This document shows positions 20,701-35,700 of a stretch of DNA of 64,000 nt, in pieces (within the stretch, counting starts at the first letter, position 1; the number at the start of each line of letters is the position of its first letter). The notes under the pieces were generated by a model, which was not told the DNA's origin, ran no database searches, and saw nothing but the letters and a program-made list of their open reading frames with translations. The stretch covers positions 36,558,228-36,622,227 of the forward strand of contig CM044871.1 in the NCBI GenBank assembly GCA_024500155.1, in the 5' to 3' direction. Source of the stretch: Chenopodium formosanum. Lineage: Eukaryota > Streptophyta > Magnoliopsida > Caryophyllales > Amaranthaceae. A program made the position numbers and the translations under genes.

Positions 20701-23700
20701 ACCACCTGGAGGTTTAGACGTGCTCAACATGTCAATATTCATGTGGCTACGGATTATGTCACATACTCATGCAGATCACTATTTGCTTGAACAGCACATG
20801 CTTATGCAATAAAATGAATTCCACAGGGTGGATATCTTTAGAATATGGTAAACCTCAGGAATAGAATTATGAAGATGAATGATGCAAACATGTGATGTAG
20901 ATAGAAGGTACCATATTGTCCCGGTTTCAAGCTATTTAGATCGTTATAATTGTTTACTTGTTTAGTGATGCTGAAAAGTGGCATATTGCCTCTGCATCCC
21001 TCTTCTTGTTTCTCTTGCATGTTGATAATAAAAGCAGCCTTTACCAAGGGAAAATTTAAAGTTTAGCTAAGGAATGTCTCTTTGGCTCTGTTCATGTTTC
21101 ATAAGTTATAACCATTCTTTAGGGTATGACAGTAGTCACTGATTTCTATATTTTAGTCTATTACTATATGTGTTGATGTGCAACTGAGGTCTTCATAGGT
21201 GTCTTATTTTCTCTAATTTTGTTCATTAATGATACTATTGGGATATTAATTTCTTGTTTCAATTATCTTTTTTGTTACAAAGGGCAGAGGCTCCATAATG
21301 TTATAGCTTAAGTTCAATGACACTTTGTTTAGATATTATTGAATTAGTTTAAATCATTATACCTAGTCTGCTTTTTTGATTCATCTTTATAATTTTAATG
21401 CCCCTTTTTGATCAGGGGAAAGAAAAGCAAATTCAGCGTGTTCGAAATATATTTCACAGGCAGCTATCTGTTCCCTTGGCCAACATGAATTCAACGCTTC
21501 TTGCTTATAAGGTTTGGGAAGTGCAGCAGGGAATTGATCTTGATGTTAACTCCGGTGACTGGGAAGGGATTTCTTCTCATGTTGCTTCTGCTTATAAGAA
21601 GGCATTGGAGATGTGTGATGCTCGCAAAATTCTGGAAGAACAGATTTCTAAATCTGATGTACCAGATACAGAAAGAATTCCACTCTTCAAGGTATGAAGT
21701 TGGAAAATATGTGCACCTTTTTTATGCTCATTGATGATGGAACGTAGATGCACACATTAGTAGGAACATGTTGTATCTCCTAGACTTAATTTCTTATATG
21801 TTCATTGATGATGGAACGTACATGCACACATTAGTAGGAACATGTTGTATCTCCTAGACTTAAATACGCTCACCAAAGGAACTTATGTTTGGTTTGCAAA
21901 TTGATACTGGTGTTTGCATGTGTATGCTTGTTGACTACTTAGGCCCTATTCTCTTCACCTTATCACAATGATATTAGTAAAAATAATTTTAGTTTAGTTA
22001 GTTTAGTAAAAATAATTTCAGTTCATTTAAAATAAATTTTTTAATCAGTAAAATCATTAAATTCAAAGAACAAATTCAAATTTGAAATAGTAAATATAAT
22101 TTTTAATCAGTAAAAATAATTTAAGCTCAACAATTTTTTTTTTCAATAAAAATAATTTTGGTTTGATAGAAATAATATTAAGAAAAAATTGTTTTTAATA
22201 ATTCCACTTTTGGCCGATTTTCTTTAAATAATCCCTACTTTGAATTATTTAGAATAATCTGAACTTTAGAGGTATTTCATTTTATTAAGCCCAAGTGATT
22301 GCTAACCTATTAAATAAGTAAAAAATATATTTTTCTTCACTTTGACTTTGGTCAACAACCAAACCAGTCCACCACTATATTGACCTCCCTCCCAGCCACC
22401 ACCTCCCCTTCTCCTACTACACGAACCCTCCCACCCCCCTCCCTTGGCTGCCTTCCCCTATCACCGGATTCCCCTCCCCTAAATGAGAGAAAAAAGGGGC
22501 GGTTGGGTGGTGAGTGGGCTGTTTCGAGGTTAGGGTTAGGGGTTAGGGAGGGGGCTGTTTTGAGATGGGGGATTGGGAGGGGGGAGGTTTCCGCGGTGGG
22601 GATAGAGAGGGAAGTTGGTTTAGGAGGGGGCGGTTTCTGGGGTAGGTATAGGGACCGGGGTCGGTTTCAGGTGGTGGGGCTTGGGTTGGGTGCCGTATTT
22701 GGGTGGGGGTGGGGAGGTTGTGGTTGCATCCTTGCAGGTGGTGGGGTTGGGATTATTTCATAATAATCCAAAGTTGGGATTATTATAAGAATATCAGCTA
22801 TAGTTAGAGATTTTTTATTCCAATTTTTCCCGAGTTAAACTCAAGTTAAGTGAAAATCAGGTGAAGAGAGTCTTAGGATTTCAAGTTGCAGAAAAACTAT
22901 ATTTTTAGTTGCTATATTCTCGACTTTCTTGTTTATTATTTACAAGTTCCTTATAAGGTGTTAATATTACGATATTGGACATATATCGCCATGAGGTTTC
23001 TTAATTCCATAGCTTCTTTCCCAAGTTAATGTTTGTGTGAGTGCATCTTTTGTGATTTTATCGTGCTAGGTGATTTATAACGGTTAAATTCAGTTTTTAT
23101 CTTCCAAAATTTTAAAGATACTGCACAAGGGTTAAGGCACAGTTGCAAACAACCTCAAGAATCAAGATAATGATGTCGTAATATCTTCATAAAATCATAA
23201 CTATACCGGTAACGTTAAGTTCTGTAAAAATGTAATTTTATTGTAAAAACAATTTTATCCAACTGGAATTTTGGCTTTGACATTGTTGTTTTTCTTAGTC
23301 ACTTTGTTCATCCAATGTTTTAATTTATTTTCCCTTTTAAAGGAACTGAATGAAATAAGTTATGGATTCGGAGGTCTTAGCTTAGCTTTGACGTTAATTA
23401 CACAAAGGCTAAGCTAACTTAAACTCTTGGGTTGTTGACTGCAGCTTAGTGTTTATATAGTAATGTTCATTTATCTTGCCTTTGTATTTGACTAATGGGT
23501 TTATGATGTGCTTGACAATACTTTTGTGACCAAATGATGCTTCATATCTGGTTTTAGTAGAATGTAAGGACTATAATTTTTATTCTGTTTATCTCCCTTT
23601 AAAACTTATATTCCCCATTTATTGGTTTTGAGATGTATTTTGTTATGTTTCCACAGAAATACTTGAAATTTGAAGAGACTGCAGGTGACCCTGCACGAGT

Positions 23701-26700
23701 TCAGATTCTATATGAACGTTTGATAACTGAGTTTCCTATATCCAGTGATTTGTGGATAGACTATACTCGATATTTAGAGAAAACGCTCAAGGTACTTTCT
23801 CAATCGTGATAGGCTTATTCCATTTTTTGAATTAGTTGATCATATTAATATCTGTTTATTTCAGGTTGGAAATGTTGTAAATAATGTTATCAGTAGAGCC
23901 ACAAGTAATTGCCCTTGGATTGGGGAACTCTGGGTGAGGCAGTTGCTTTGCTTGGAACGGGCTCACGCTTCAGAGGATGAAATTTCCCTGGTATGGATGT
24001 ATGATATGGTGTAATTCTCATTTGAATGGTTTTGATTGAGATATTTGCTAGCTTGTTCGTTCTCAAATTTTTGTAAACAATTTATTCAGTGATGTTGGTT
24101 CTGAAGCGTTATGTCAATAACATCACACTTCTTGTTTTGGTGTTGTTATGACTGTGATGTTTTTAGCATTATTTAGTTGGTCTACTTTATTTACAACAGT
24201 TATTCTCCACTTGTAATTGGAAAAAAAACTCGGTCGTTCTGTTATGTAACGCCCGCTTTGTAACGGGTTTCAGACTTGCTGTTCCGAAAAAGGCCGTTAT
24301 ATAACGCCGAGTTGAAATTCACACCCACATCGGCGAGTTAGCCGCTCTGTAACGGTAGAACGCCGTTCTGAAACCGTTACTTAGCGAGTAATCGTTTTGG
24401 GCTTGCTGAAATGCTCAGAAACAGCCTCACATTTCTTCGTATTAATGCTAACATGGCGGAGAAAGAGAAGAAGGAGCAGGGACCGGGGGTTGAAGAAGGA
24501 AGTACAATTTATGAAAAAGTAATTAAAAAAGTTGAGTCAAATAGTCACATGCTGCTCCACTTTTTGTCTTTTTCAACATTTTTACTGCAGTTGTGACAGC
24601 CTAGGTTGCACTGATACGGATACGGTGACAAAAACGGGTACGGATACGGGGACGGGATACGACAATTTTTTTTTTTTCAAAATACGGGTACGGCAAAAAA
24701 AAATCAGCAAAATAAAAAAAAAATTACCTGCACAATGTAAAAAAAAAAAATTACCTACTGACATTCTCATTTAATGTCACTACAATTCACTATATTATCA
24801 ACAACAAATAAAAACAATTAAAAAAGAAAACAAAAGACTTACAGAAAGAAAGAAGAGAGTCAGAAAGAAAGAAAGAACTTAGAAAAGCAGGAAGCCTCGC
24901 AGGTGGGTCTCCAGCGAAGAAGAAGGTGGGTCTCCGGCGCCGCCTTGTACCAGGCGTCGGTTGTTGCAGCCTCTAGGCGAGTCTCCGGGTCGCCGCCGTC
25001 AATCAAATCGCACAGGGAAGGAGAAGATGAAGGAGTTCGAAGTTTTAGGGTTTGTGAGAATTGGGGGAGATCGAGTATGAGATAAGTTTTGTTCTGATTT
25101 GGGGTTTTTTTTAAAAAAAAATTGGGCTGGGCTTCTTGGGTACGGCGGAATTTTGGATTTCCTGTACCCGAAACGTATCCGATCAAGACCCTGGCCATCC
25201 CCAAAATGACGTGCCGTACCACTTTTGATGGGGATGGATTGGGGACGTATCCTAGCCGTCCCCGTCGCGTACCCGTCTCCGAGACGTTTCGGGTACGGGA
25301 GACGGCAGCCCAGAGCCGTACCCGTGCATCATTGGTGACAACTTTGTTCCATCATCTCTTCTACCCATTTATTTATTTTACCTTTATGGTGAGCTATGAC
25401 CCATTAACTACCTCTCTTTACCCCTTTTTTTAATAAATAGTCTGGGGGCTTCTAATCAGAATTGAAATTTAATGTTTGTAATAGTTTTGGGCATAATATG
25501 GTATAGATACAAAGCAGGTGAATTAATAAGCTCAAAATTCTACTTGTGTAATTTTTTAAAAAAAATTCATGCCGCGAAATCTGCGATCTGTTCTATTCAA
25601 CCGTTACAAGCCGTTTCCTCGACAACGCGACCGTTACCGCAAACGCGACCATGACCGCGTTTTTATTTCCATGCTTGTAAAGAATCCTGAGACAGAAGTC
25701 AAGATGAACCTTCTTGCTACAACTTCCTACAGATCGAAATTTTTTTTTAAAAAAAAAGCTTAGTGATTGTTGACTGCAGCTTAGTGGTTTTATAGTAATG
25801 TTCATTTATTGAGATCCGTTTCATCTTTCAGTAGATTTGACTGAATTGGCCGGCCTACCCATATCTATTTAAACCTTCATTCTATTATTTAGAATGCTTA
25901 AAAAGGCTTCTTGATTTGTACCTGGGATAGTTATTCTTAGATTTTCTTCTCCGGGAAAAGTGAATTATCCTGGTCACAGCTTTTCCCACTTTCTTGGATG
26001 TTGACCTTATCCGTGTCAACTTATTGAAGAATAATGAAGACATAATCTTGACTATAATGTATGATGTATAAATTTAATCGTTGAGCAATTAAGCTTTTAT
26101 CTACTTCTGAATCACTGGGAGTTTTGCAAAGGAAGCTCTTGTTGCTTGATGTATCCGTTGACACTTACATTATATTCTCAGTTTCGTTGACCTTTTGTTG
26201 ACTTTCATTATATTGTCATTTTTGATGGATTTTGTTGAAAGTCCATAGTATGTTTGCTTCTTTGTTTTAATGATTGATTGCAATTGTTGAGTATCTTAAA
26301 GCTACAATATGATTTTTTTTTTTTTTTTTTTTTTCCCATTGTTAGGTATTTGAGAAGGCCCTTCAATGTTCAATTTCGAGTTACGAGGAGGTATTTTCTA
26401 TGTTCTTTTACTTCATTATTATTTATTTTGTTATATAAAAGAATTATATTACCATTGGTCAGAAAGAACAGTAAAGTATATCACTAGATCTCAATGCTCG
26501 AAAAAAAAAAAATGATGGTGGGCCATGGGCTGTGCATGGTCATAATTTTCAAATTTTGGGATGAGCTCGATACAAGCATGACGGGTCAACCTATATATAT
26601 ATATTGGGGTCCGATGAGAAGTGTGCTTAATGTGAGAAGCGTGAGAAAATGAGGTACATTCAAGTGTTACTATAGATACATTAGATATACACTAAGGATA

Positions 26701-29700
26701 CAGTTTATCTACACCATAAATACATTATGCATGCCCAAAAAATAAAATAAAAACAATAACTATGTACTTCTCTTTCTTATTTATACCAAAAACTTTGAAA
26801 TATCCAACATCCCATTGTTTAAAAGTTAGTGACGGAATTCTTGCAAATAAACATCCGACATCCTATATATTTTATGCTCTTTCACAGTTACATCAAAGAT
26901 CAAAAATACATACATTAATGAACCATTGTAGATACATCAAACTTAAAGTGCAAATACATCAAGTAGATGTCATCTATGACTAGGATAAATAAAGTATTTA
27001 AAATTGAAAAACCTTAATGTCAATTGACGATTGGGATTAATCCACAAATAGTAAAGAGAACTTGGAAGAATTATTCAGATATGCTAGTCAGGTATTGCAG
27101 CTTCGACAAATCTTGCTAAAGTATATATTAGTAGTTTAATTATGAATTTGCCCATAATAATAAGATCCGAAAGCTTGATACCAAAAACAGAAGATAATTG
27201 AGAGGGGAGAAACTACAATTACCTTACTTTATTGATTGAAGTTCAAAATCTTTATTGTTGTAGCTTAGATGAAGAAGATAATGATGAGGGGGGAAAGCTA
27301 AATAGTTTGTTTCAAAAAAATTGAAATTATAACCACATGTATTTCAATAATAGAGATATGAAAAATGAAGAAAGATGAAGAATTTGATTTGAGATACAGA
27401 TAACCATAAATTGGAGATAATTGATCCAATTAAAAGTTTTCAGAAGTAGCTTATAATAAGTCGTGCGTTTTCCTCTCTAACAAATGCTTACAGATCCTAC
27501 AATCTTGACCATTGATATCAATATCTGCTGGTTGAGATTACTTCTCACCCTTCTCACCTAAAGAAACTTCATGATCCCTATGGCACATCACAACTTGGCA
27601 CGTCGGCCAGGTGGTGCTGTGCATGGGCTTCGTTCATCATGCTTGTTGTTTGGTATCTGTATTTGTCCTTTAAAATTAATAATTTCATCTTTCATGCTCA
27701 CACAAGATGTCCTACCATATTTTCTGTGCATGATGTTCTGACACAAGAATATTTTTGCAGTATCTGGAATTGTTTCTTACTCGTATTGATGGTTTGCGGA
27801 GAAGAATTTCAGTATCTGGTGAATTGCAGGTCTTGGATTATGCTGTTATCAGAGATGTGTTTCAGGTTTGTTTAGCCACCAGTCACATGTTTCCTCTCAT
27901 TATGATTCATTTGCATCTCACATTATCATGTGATCATAATTTTCCTTGCAAATATGACTTTTATGATTTGCTTGTTTCACTTCAAAATTTAATATTTGTC
28001 ATAAAACTGTTAGAAATCAAATTTGTTGATGTGCAGTGAACTCTTAGGTCTCTATGCTATGAAAATTAGTTGCAGACAGGTTATTCCATATTTTTTCTTC
28101 ATAGGTTTTTCCTGTTATATGTGTTTGTCATTTCTTCATCTGATAATGCTGTATCTATCTCTTGGAATTTTATTTCACGGGTTGCATGGATCACATACTC
28201 TGTTTTCCTCACCGTATTTTAACGTTTAGGCCAATTTATCAATTTGATAAGTTCTGTTAAGACAAGTTTAGGGTTCTATAAGATAAGATAAGTGAAATCT
28301 AGGTGAAAAGGTCACTACCTTAAAGAGTTAAATGTTGTCATGTTTCCACAAGATTTTCTCTTTTGGTAAAATAAATTTTCTTATGTAATGCCTTTTTCCT
28401 GGTCTTAGTAACTTTTGTTGCTTATGGTACTTATTTAATCTCGATCTTTTTCCTGGCTTCCTAGGGAGCCTATGCAAGTATACATCCCTTCCATCTTTTT
28501 GAGGTTTGGTTTTTGTGTATATAGTGCCACCGATTGACACAATTTGCTACTATGTCCAGCGTGCATCAGATTACTTATCTTTACATCTAAAAGGCACAGA
28601 TGCTTTGTTGCGTCTTCATGCTTATTGGGCTCATTTGGAGCTCACCCTAGCAAATGATATAGTTGCTGCTCGCGGAGTTTGGGAAAGCTTGCTGAAAATA
28701 AGGTTGGTATATCCCATGTTTGGGGGCGTAAGTTATTGTAAGTTGTGAAATTATTTGTTTCCTTTACAGCATTTGACATCTCCTGTGTACAGTGGCACCG
28801 TGCTTGAGGCTTGGCAAGGTTATATACAGATGGAGATTGACAAGGGAAATCTGAATGAAGCAAGATCATTATATCGGAGGTGCTATACGAAGAGATTTCC
28901 TGGTTCAGGTTCACAGGTATATTTTTTTCTCCTTGGACATTCAGAATTCCTTCTTGTACTCATCCTTTATAGGAAAAACATTTTAGTAAACATGAAGATT
29001 ACTATAGGCTAGGATCTGTTTCAAATCAGGCATTTCTGACTGCTCCATTGTTTGTCAAAGAGTGATGAGTAAGTGGCATTATATTTATCTTTATTTATTT
29101 ATTCATTTTTATGAACGTGCTTCTAGTTTCCTCTAACTTTCTTCTCTCTTTTGACTTACATAAATTTGGTTAGTCTTGTAAATTTGATGAGTATGTGATT
29201 CATCATCCAAGTTTCTTGAAGGAAATTGGTATATCAGGCTTTCTTCATTAAGAAGTTTTTTGATGGATAAATGCTTTAGTGCTTTACTAAGATTACCCTA
29301 CCATGAAGCTGATCCTTATTCTTTTCTTGAAATATCTGCTTTAGTAAGATTATTAGCTTCATCCAAGTCGGTTCCCTTAATCTGATTGTTGTTGTTAGCT
29401 GTCGTTTGGAATTTGGACTAATGTATTGCATTTTATAATATTCAATCAATTTTGTGTTTTTCCATTGAAGACTTCGGACCCACGTACTAATATTTATAGA
29501 TATATCGCTATTGGTTTACGTGGTTACAATAATAAAATATAGGCTATTAATAAATTTTAGATAACCAAAATTAAGGGAGCTAGTGTCTGAGTTGTATAAT
29601 TTTGTATTAGATGGTGCCCTACCAAGTTTATCCTGGATCTGCCACTGACCCCCTCCCTCCTCTTTCCCAATAGATATTTTGTAATATATTAGCCTAAGGA

Positions 29701-32700
29701 GAAGAGGGGGTATTCTAGGCGATATATAGTTAGTTGTTAGACTTGAGTTGGAGGAAGCTTGAGCAACAAAACAAAGGGTGGGAGTTAGTCTATCAATAGA
29801 AGATGTTATGGAAAGAGAAAGCATGATGAAAATTGATGGAGAATTTGATTTTATTTGTCTTATCATGCTTAGCTTTAGTTACTGTCTATGCACTCTAAAG
29901 CTGGGATTGTAAAAACAATTGTTTGTTTAAATGCATCAACATGACAATGTCCTACCAAATATCCCCAAATTCACTTGTACCTCAGTTCTATATTTCTGAT
30001 CTCCAATTTATTACTGTGTTGCTGACTTGCTGTAGGTTATTCTATGCTTGTATTGTATTCTGTAGACCTGACAAACGGGTCATGTCGTGTCATGTTCGTG
30101 TTCGGGTCAATCATAGACGGGTTGAAGACCCCCAAACTCTGACACGACCCGTTTAATAAACGTGTCAGAGAGGCTAAATACGAACACGACCTGTTTATTA
30201 AACGGGTAACATGAATTTAACACGTGTAACCCATTTAGCAAAACGGGTCGTGTTCGTGTTAAAAAACTTAGCCCGATTTTCTTTCCCTTTTCTTTGTTAG
30301 TCGGATTTATCCGTGTCTCCTTAACAATTTCAAGCTTTGGGTCATCTTCTTCTCCATCAATTTGAGTGGATTAAGGCACATTCCATCTAAGAATGAAACA
30401 TGAGATTACGGAAGCAAATTAGGAAAATGATGAACAAACTAAATTAACTAATAGATGAACATAAAATTGAAAAGTTGTATAAATTGATAATCATACAAGA
30501 AATTATCAACTAAAATAAGGAAGTAGATGTTTGTGCAATTACCTTGAGATGTTTGTGCGTGAGATATTGAGAAAAGGGTAGAATACTAGAATGACGGAGA
30601 AAGTATGAAACAGTGAAACACCTTATATATGACGGCTAGGTACTAGGTAGAATGTAAATTTAGGTTAATATTTTTGGGGCCATTATGAAGTATTTGATTT
30701 TTTATGATTTTAAACAGGTTAAACGGGTATACAGGTAAATGGGGTTGACCCGAACATGACCCGCCTATTACTTTCGTGTTATAATTTTCAACACTAACCC
30801 AACCTGTTTAACTAGTCGTGTCGTGTCGTGTCGTGTCGTGTCAACCCTCTTAATTAAACGGGTCGGAAACGCTCAACACTAACCCGCTTTTTTCATGTCG
30901 TGTTATCGTGTCGTGTCAGTTTTTGCCAGCTATTATTCTGTAAAATTATTGCTCCCTGTTTTTTTGATGTTTGTTCCATTTGGTATTTGCACAATTTCCA
31001 ATGTTATAGTAATTTAAATATCTTTAGCTACATATTACAAAAATTCTATAATTTTCATATCTAGAAACAAAAGGCGTGGTGATTAATTTTGACTTTTTAT
31101 ATGGAAGGAAGAGAAAAAAATGAGAGAGGTTAGTGGAGAGATTGATGGTTGAGGCTGAGCTCTTACATGGGCAATTTAAATCCTTTGGAGGGAGAGAGGG
31201 GGGGGGGGGGGGGGGGGAGTATGGTGATGTATTACCCTCATATTAAGGGGAACAGTTACTGGCCAAACAATTTAACCTTGATCCAGGCTTATGGTTGCAG
31301 CACATTATTTTTACCCTTTAACTTTGTTAGTGTTATGCTTTCTATTTATAATCTATCTTGTCTTTTGAGTCTAGTCTTGCTTTCTCAAGCCAAGGTACCA
31401 GAAACTCCTTTCCTTTATAATCTCAGGCCCAAGAAGGAAGAATGAGGTTTAAATTGCCACCAAATTTGCTGTCAGAGGAGTCTGCCGTTGCTGGCAGTTC
31501 TTCCTTTCCATTTCATCACTTCAAAACCCTTGCCATGAAAATATTTCTCGTGTATCATCTGCTGCACGTCCTACATTCATTTTCCAGAAATTGAAATAGG
31601 CACATCACACTAATCATTCTATTATTTTTGAAAAACCTAAAATATGAATATACATCTTCTGGATTTTGGATCTATATAACGTCTCTGAATACGAGTATAC
31701 CAATTCGTATCTGTATTTCTAATTAGCAGGCACATTATATGTAAGTAGTGTTGTAGAATTTTCTCAAAAAAAGTACTTCCGTAATAGCTTACTGCTAAGT
31801 TTTTTTGCTTTCAATATTTATTTTTTGTAATCTCGTTGGTTGTATATTTTGCTTGATCCCTTTGTAGTGGATGGAAATATACATGCTCTCTGTCCGAATA
31901 AGAGTGTCTGTTATTTATCCAGGACATATGCCAATCTTGGTTACGGTTTGAGAGGGAATTTGGAACTCTGGCGGATTATGACTATGCTGTTCAGAAGGCA
32001 AGTTTCTCTCTCTTTTTGCTCTTCAATTTAATGTTGTTTAATCATTAGTGAAAATTTGTGCATTACTTTTCACATTTTGATTGTGTTAGAAACCAAGCTC
32101 TTTCGATTTTTATCTTGATTGTTTGTGAAGAGCCAGATGCTCTTTTTTCTTTGGCCAGTTGTCCTAGAATTTATTTATTTGCTTGTTGTGTAATGATCAG
32201 ATAGCCCTTGTTTTGACTGTTTTCATGGTGGACAGAGAGCCCCTAGGTCTGGGTGCTTGACTGGGTAATATTGTTGCATAGATGACATATTAAGTTATCA
32301 ATTAACAGCGTTTGGCCAGATTCTCTTCTTTAGTGAGTATCCTCATTCTTTTGTTAAGTGGAAAATGGTCATTTGTTTTTTTGGCCATTTGCCCTGAAAA
32401 CAAACTCATTCACTTGTTATGTATTTAGCTGTTAAAAACTAGCTAAAAATAAGACTATGTTAATGTTGCACTAGTAGCCCCTAGGTCTGGGTGTTTGGCT
32501 GGGTAATATCATTGCCTAAATTCCGTTAAGTCGAGATAAAGAAGCATCATGAAACCCTAGCCCCTGTCCACCTTAAGTATAAGGCCTATGGATGAAAAGA
32601 AAAGGCTCCATAATCTGGAATATTTAGACATGATCACTTAGCTGAAAGATGTTAAACAAACCTTTTAGAAAAATTCCCACACAACTTTTTATTCCCTTTG

Positions 32701-35700
32701 TCCCTTTTTGTTTGCCTTGTATTCCTTCTGGGGTGTCCGTTTAAGATTGCTCCATCACCTAATTAAATAAATAATCCCACTTGCAATTTGCAACCTCACC
32801 TGCTCTGTTTCTCTCTTTCCTCATCAACTCCACGTGCAACCCTATGTGCGCAATTCTTGCCTTTGTTTCATGAAAAAGTGAAATTTATTTTATGGGACAA
32901 TAAAAAAAAGAGACGTATGGAGTACTGTGTAAAATTGGAAAATAAAAACATGAAATCAAACGAACATGATAGTTGTACAGCAACTTAAAAGATTGTTGAG
33001 TCTGAAGTCAGATGACTGCAGTAATGTGTCAGGGCAGCATAGCTTCTGAGGTGGCGGAATGACCTATAATTGAAAACTGCGTATTCTGAACAGACTGAAG
33101 AATATCCTAAATGGAAGGCAACATAATGATAACATACACAGGTGGAATGGAGTGACAAAAGCAGATAGCAAAGGCATATCTTTGGCTTCAAAAATAAGTG
33201 AAATCTTACACTCTATGATTTCATGTGAGTTGGCCAAATGATTTTAGGCGAAGGAGAGTGAAGAAGTCAAGTGCACTAGTGAAGTTTAAGATATGACTAC
33301 TTGGAAATCCTTATTGTACATGAGCTAAGAAGTTTTCTAAAATTTTATAGGGACAGAAAATTTCGTTAATGCTTTCTTTTGCAGATCGAGAAAAGCCTCC
33401 CCCCCCCCCCCCTCCTACGAAAACAAACCCTTATTTGGATTGCCTTCCTGTTTTCTGTGACCAGTACTGCTTCCCTGATATTCCATTTAAAATTTTGGGC
33501 TTTGTTATTACAATTTCCATTCTAAAACCGGTTATAATTTTAAGCCCTTTCACGTTCTTCTCCCCATGTGCTCGTCTAATCATGTGCTCTCATGGCTTGT
33601 CTGCTTCATTGATTGAATTTAGTTAATCTGTCAATTTCAACTACCTTATTTCTGGTCTAGTTTACTGGTACATCTCCCTGAGCAACTTGAAAATTTATCT
33701 AGAACAAGTGGAGTTTATAGATTTATTTTATGTCATATTATATATATTAAGGAATTATGCAATGCTTTACTTGCTTGCTCATTCATGCGGCTATGCATTG
33801 CTCCAGGTTTCACCACGTTTGGAGGAATTGCAGGTATTTAACTTGCAGCAAGATAGCAAAACTTTTGTGACTGCTGGAGATGTTAGTGAACATTCCTCCA
33901 AGAAAAATGCTCGTGAAAAACGAAAATCAACTTCAAGTTTGTTGGAGGATCAATCTCCTTCAAAACGACTGAAAGACGTGAAAGAAGCCTTCAAGGAAGG
34001 GACAAAAAAAAGTCACAACAAAGATGTTTCTCGAACAGCCACAGTGGAAGAGACTGAAGCAAATATTAAAAAAATGGATAGCACTAGCAGCAATGAACAG
34101 CTTATGAAGCAAACCATGCATGGAAAGGCAATGTACACAGATCAATGCACAGCATTCATATCTAACCTTGATCCCAAAGTGAGTTGATACCGTTATACCT
34201 ATCCTTTATACTTTTCTATCTATATATGCTTTCATTTTCTCCCGTCGCCTTCAAGTTCCACATGAGAACATCAAATGTTTTGAGAAATGTGGTGTCAAAT
34301 TGTTAACAACTTGTGCAGGCAAATTATGAAGATCTTCGCAAATTCTTTAGTGATGTCGGTGGAGTTCAATCTATCCGAATTTTAAAGCATAGGGATACTG
34401 GGAAATCAAGGGTAATTTTCTGTCTTCTTTACTTGTTATATGCTACTTCTTCTCATACGTTATAATCATTATATACTGGGATAAGGTAAAAAATAAAGTG
34501 AATGCTGCTTACTTTCCCTTATATACTACAATTTATGATGGAAACTATCTAATTATATCACTCAATGTGTACAAGGGTCTTGCATATGTGGATTTTAGTG
34601 ATGATGCACACCTTGATGCTGCTGTGGGGAAGAACAGACAGTGGTTACTGAAGAAGAAGTTAAGTATTGCCAGATCAGATCCTTCTAGAAACAAAAATCA
34701 ATCAGCCATACGCCATGAAGTTGACAGAGATGGTATGAATTCTATAGTGCTATTATTCTCCCATCCTCACCCGCCCCCTTTCTTCTATCTCATTGAGCCC
34801 AATAAGAAAGAGAAAATCGTCCAGGTGCATGAAACTTTACCAAATAAGAGGAAAGACTTTGAAGTTGAATAGTCATCTAAACTTAACCAAATCATCCTGG
34901 TGTTTGTCAAAGTTTATTCATTTCCATGCATCATTTTCTGCTTAAGCATTTGAGATTATGCTTTCATATATTGTCGAGGCAACAATTATAATTTTTTATG
35001 TTGGGATGAGCAAAAGTATTTGAAAATCCAAATATACAACACGATATGTGGACTGTTTTGGACGAGCATCCAAAATGTTTCAGATATCAATTCAAATATT
35101 GATTACTTAATTTCAGATTGAAATCAAATATTCAGTTTGAGATATGCACTTTAACCTTATTATTTAAAACTACGAGTATTATGCTACATTGTGGTAAACA
35201 ATCAATATACTACCTTCATTTCTAAAAGTTTTTAACACCTTATGTTTTAGCCCGTATCAAAAAGTTCATGAAACTTTTACTTTATTCTTACTCCCTCTCT
35301 TCTTCTTCCTTTTTTTTTTTTTAAAAAAAAAATGTATATTTTTTTAATCAAACTATCTACAGGTCATATGAAATGAAGTAATAATTGGAAAGTGATCCCT
35401 TTGTAACTTTAGGTAGGAGAGAGAAACTTGTTTATAAACTTTTGTATTATTATATTTTATGTAGTGAGGTTAGAAGTGATCAACAACAAAGCTTTAGTCC
35501 CAAAATGATTTAGGGTCAGCTAACATGAATCGTCCAAGGAGCCATTTGATAAAGAAAAAGGGACATAACAAAATATCAATTGAAAGCGTTTGAATGAAAG
35601 ATGTGTAAAGTGAGAAAAAGAAAGAGCATCCAAGTAAAAATTAAGAGTGTTAAAAGAGAACCAAGAATAAAATTTAAGAAAATTTTAGAGAAGTAGTAAA

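Noticed and set aside
24860..25222. 120-codon minus-strand frame in intron 7
   Set aside because: It crosses CpG-rich transposon subterminal repeats, has no domain and lacks support as a nested gene.
29516..29866. 116-codon minus-strand frame in SART3 intron 11
   Set aside because: No family resemblance, codon use is like the surrounding AT-rich intron, and no promoter or splice signals stand out.
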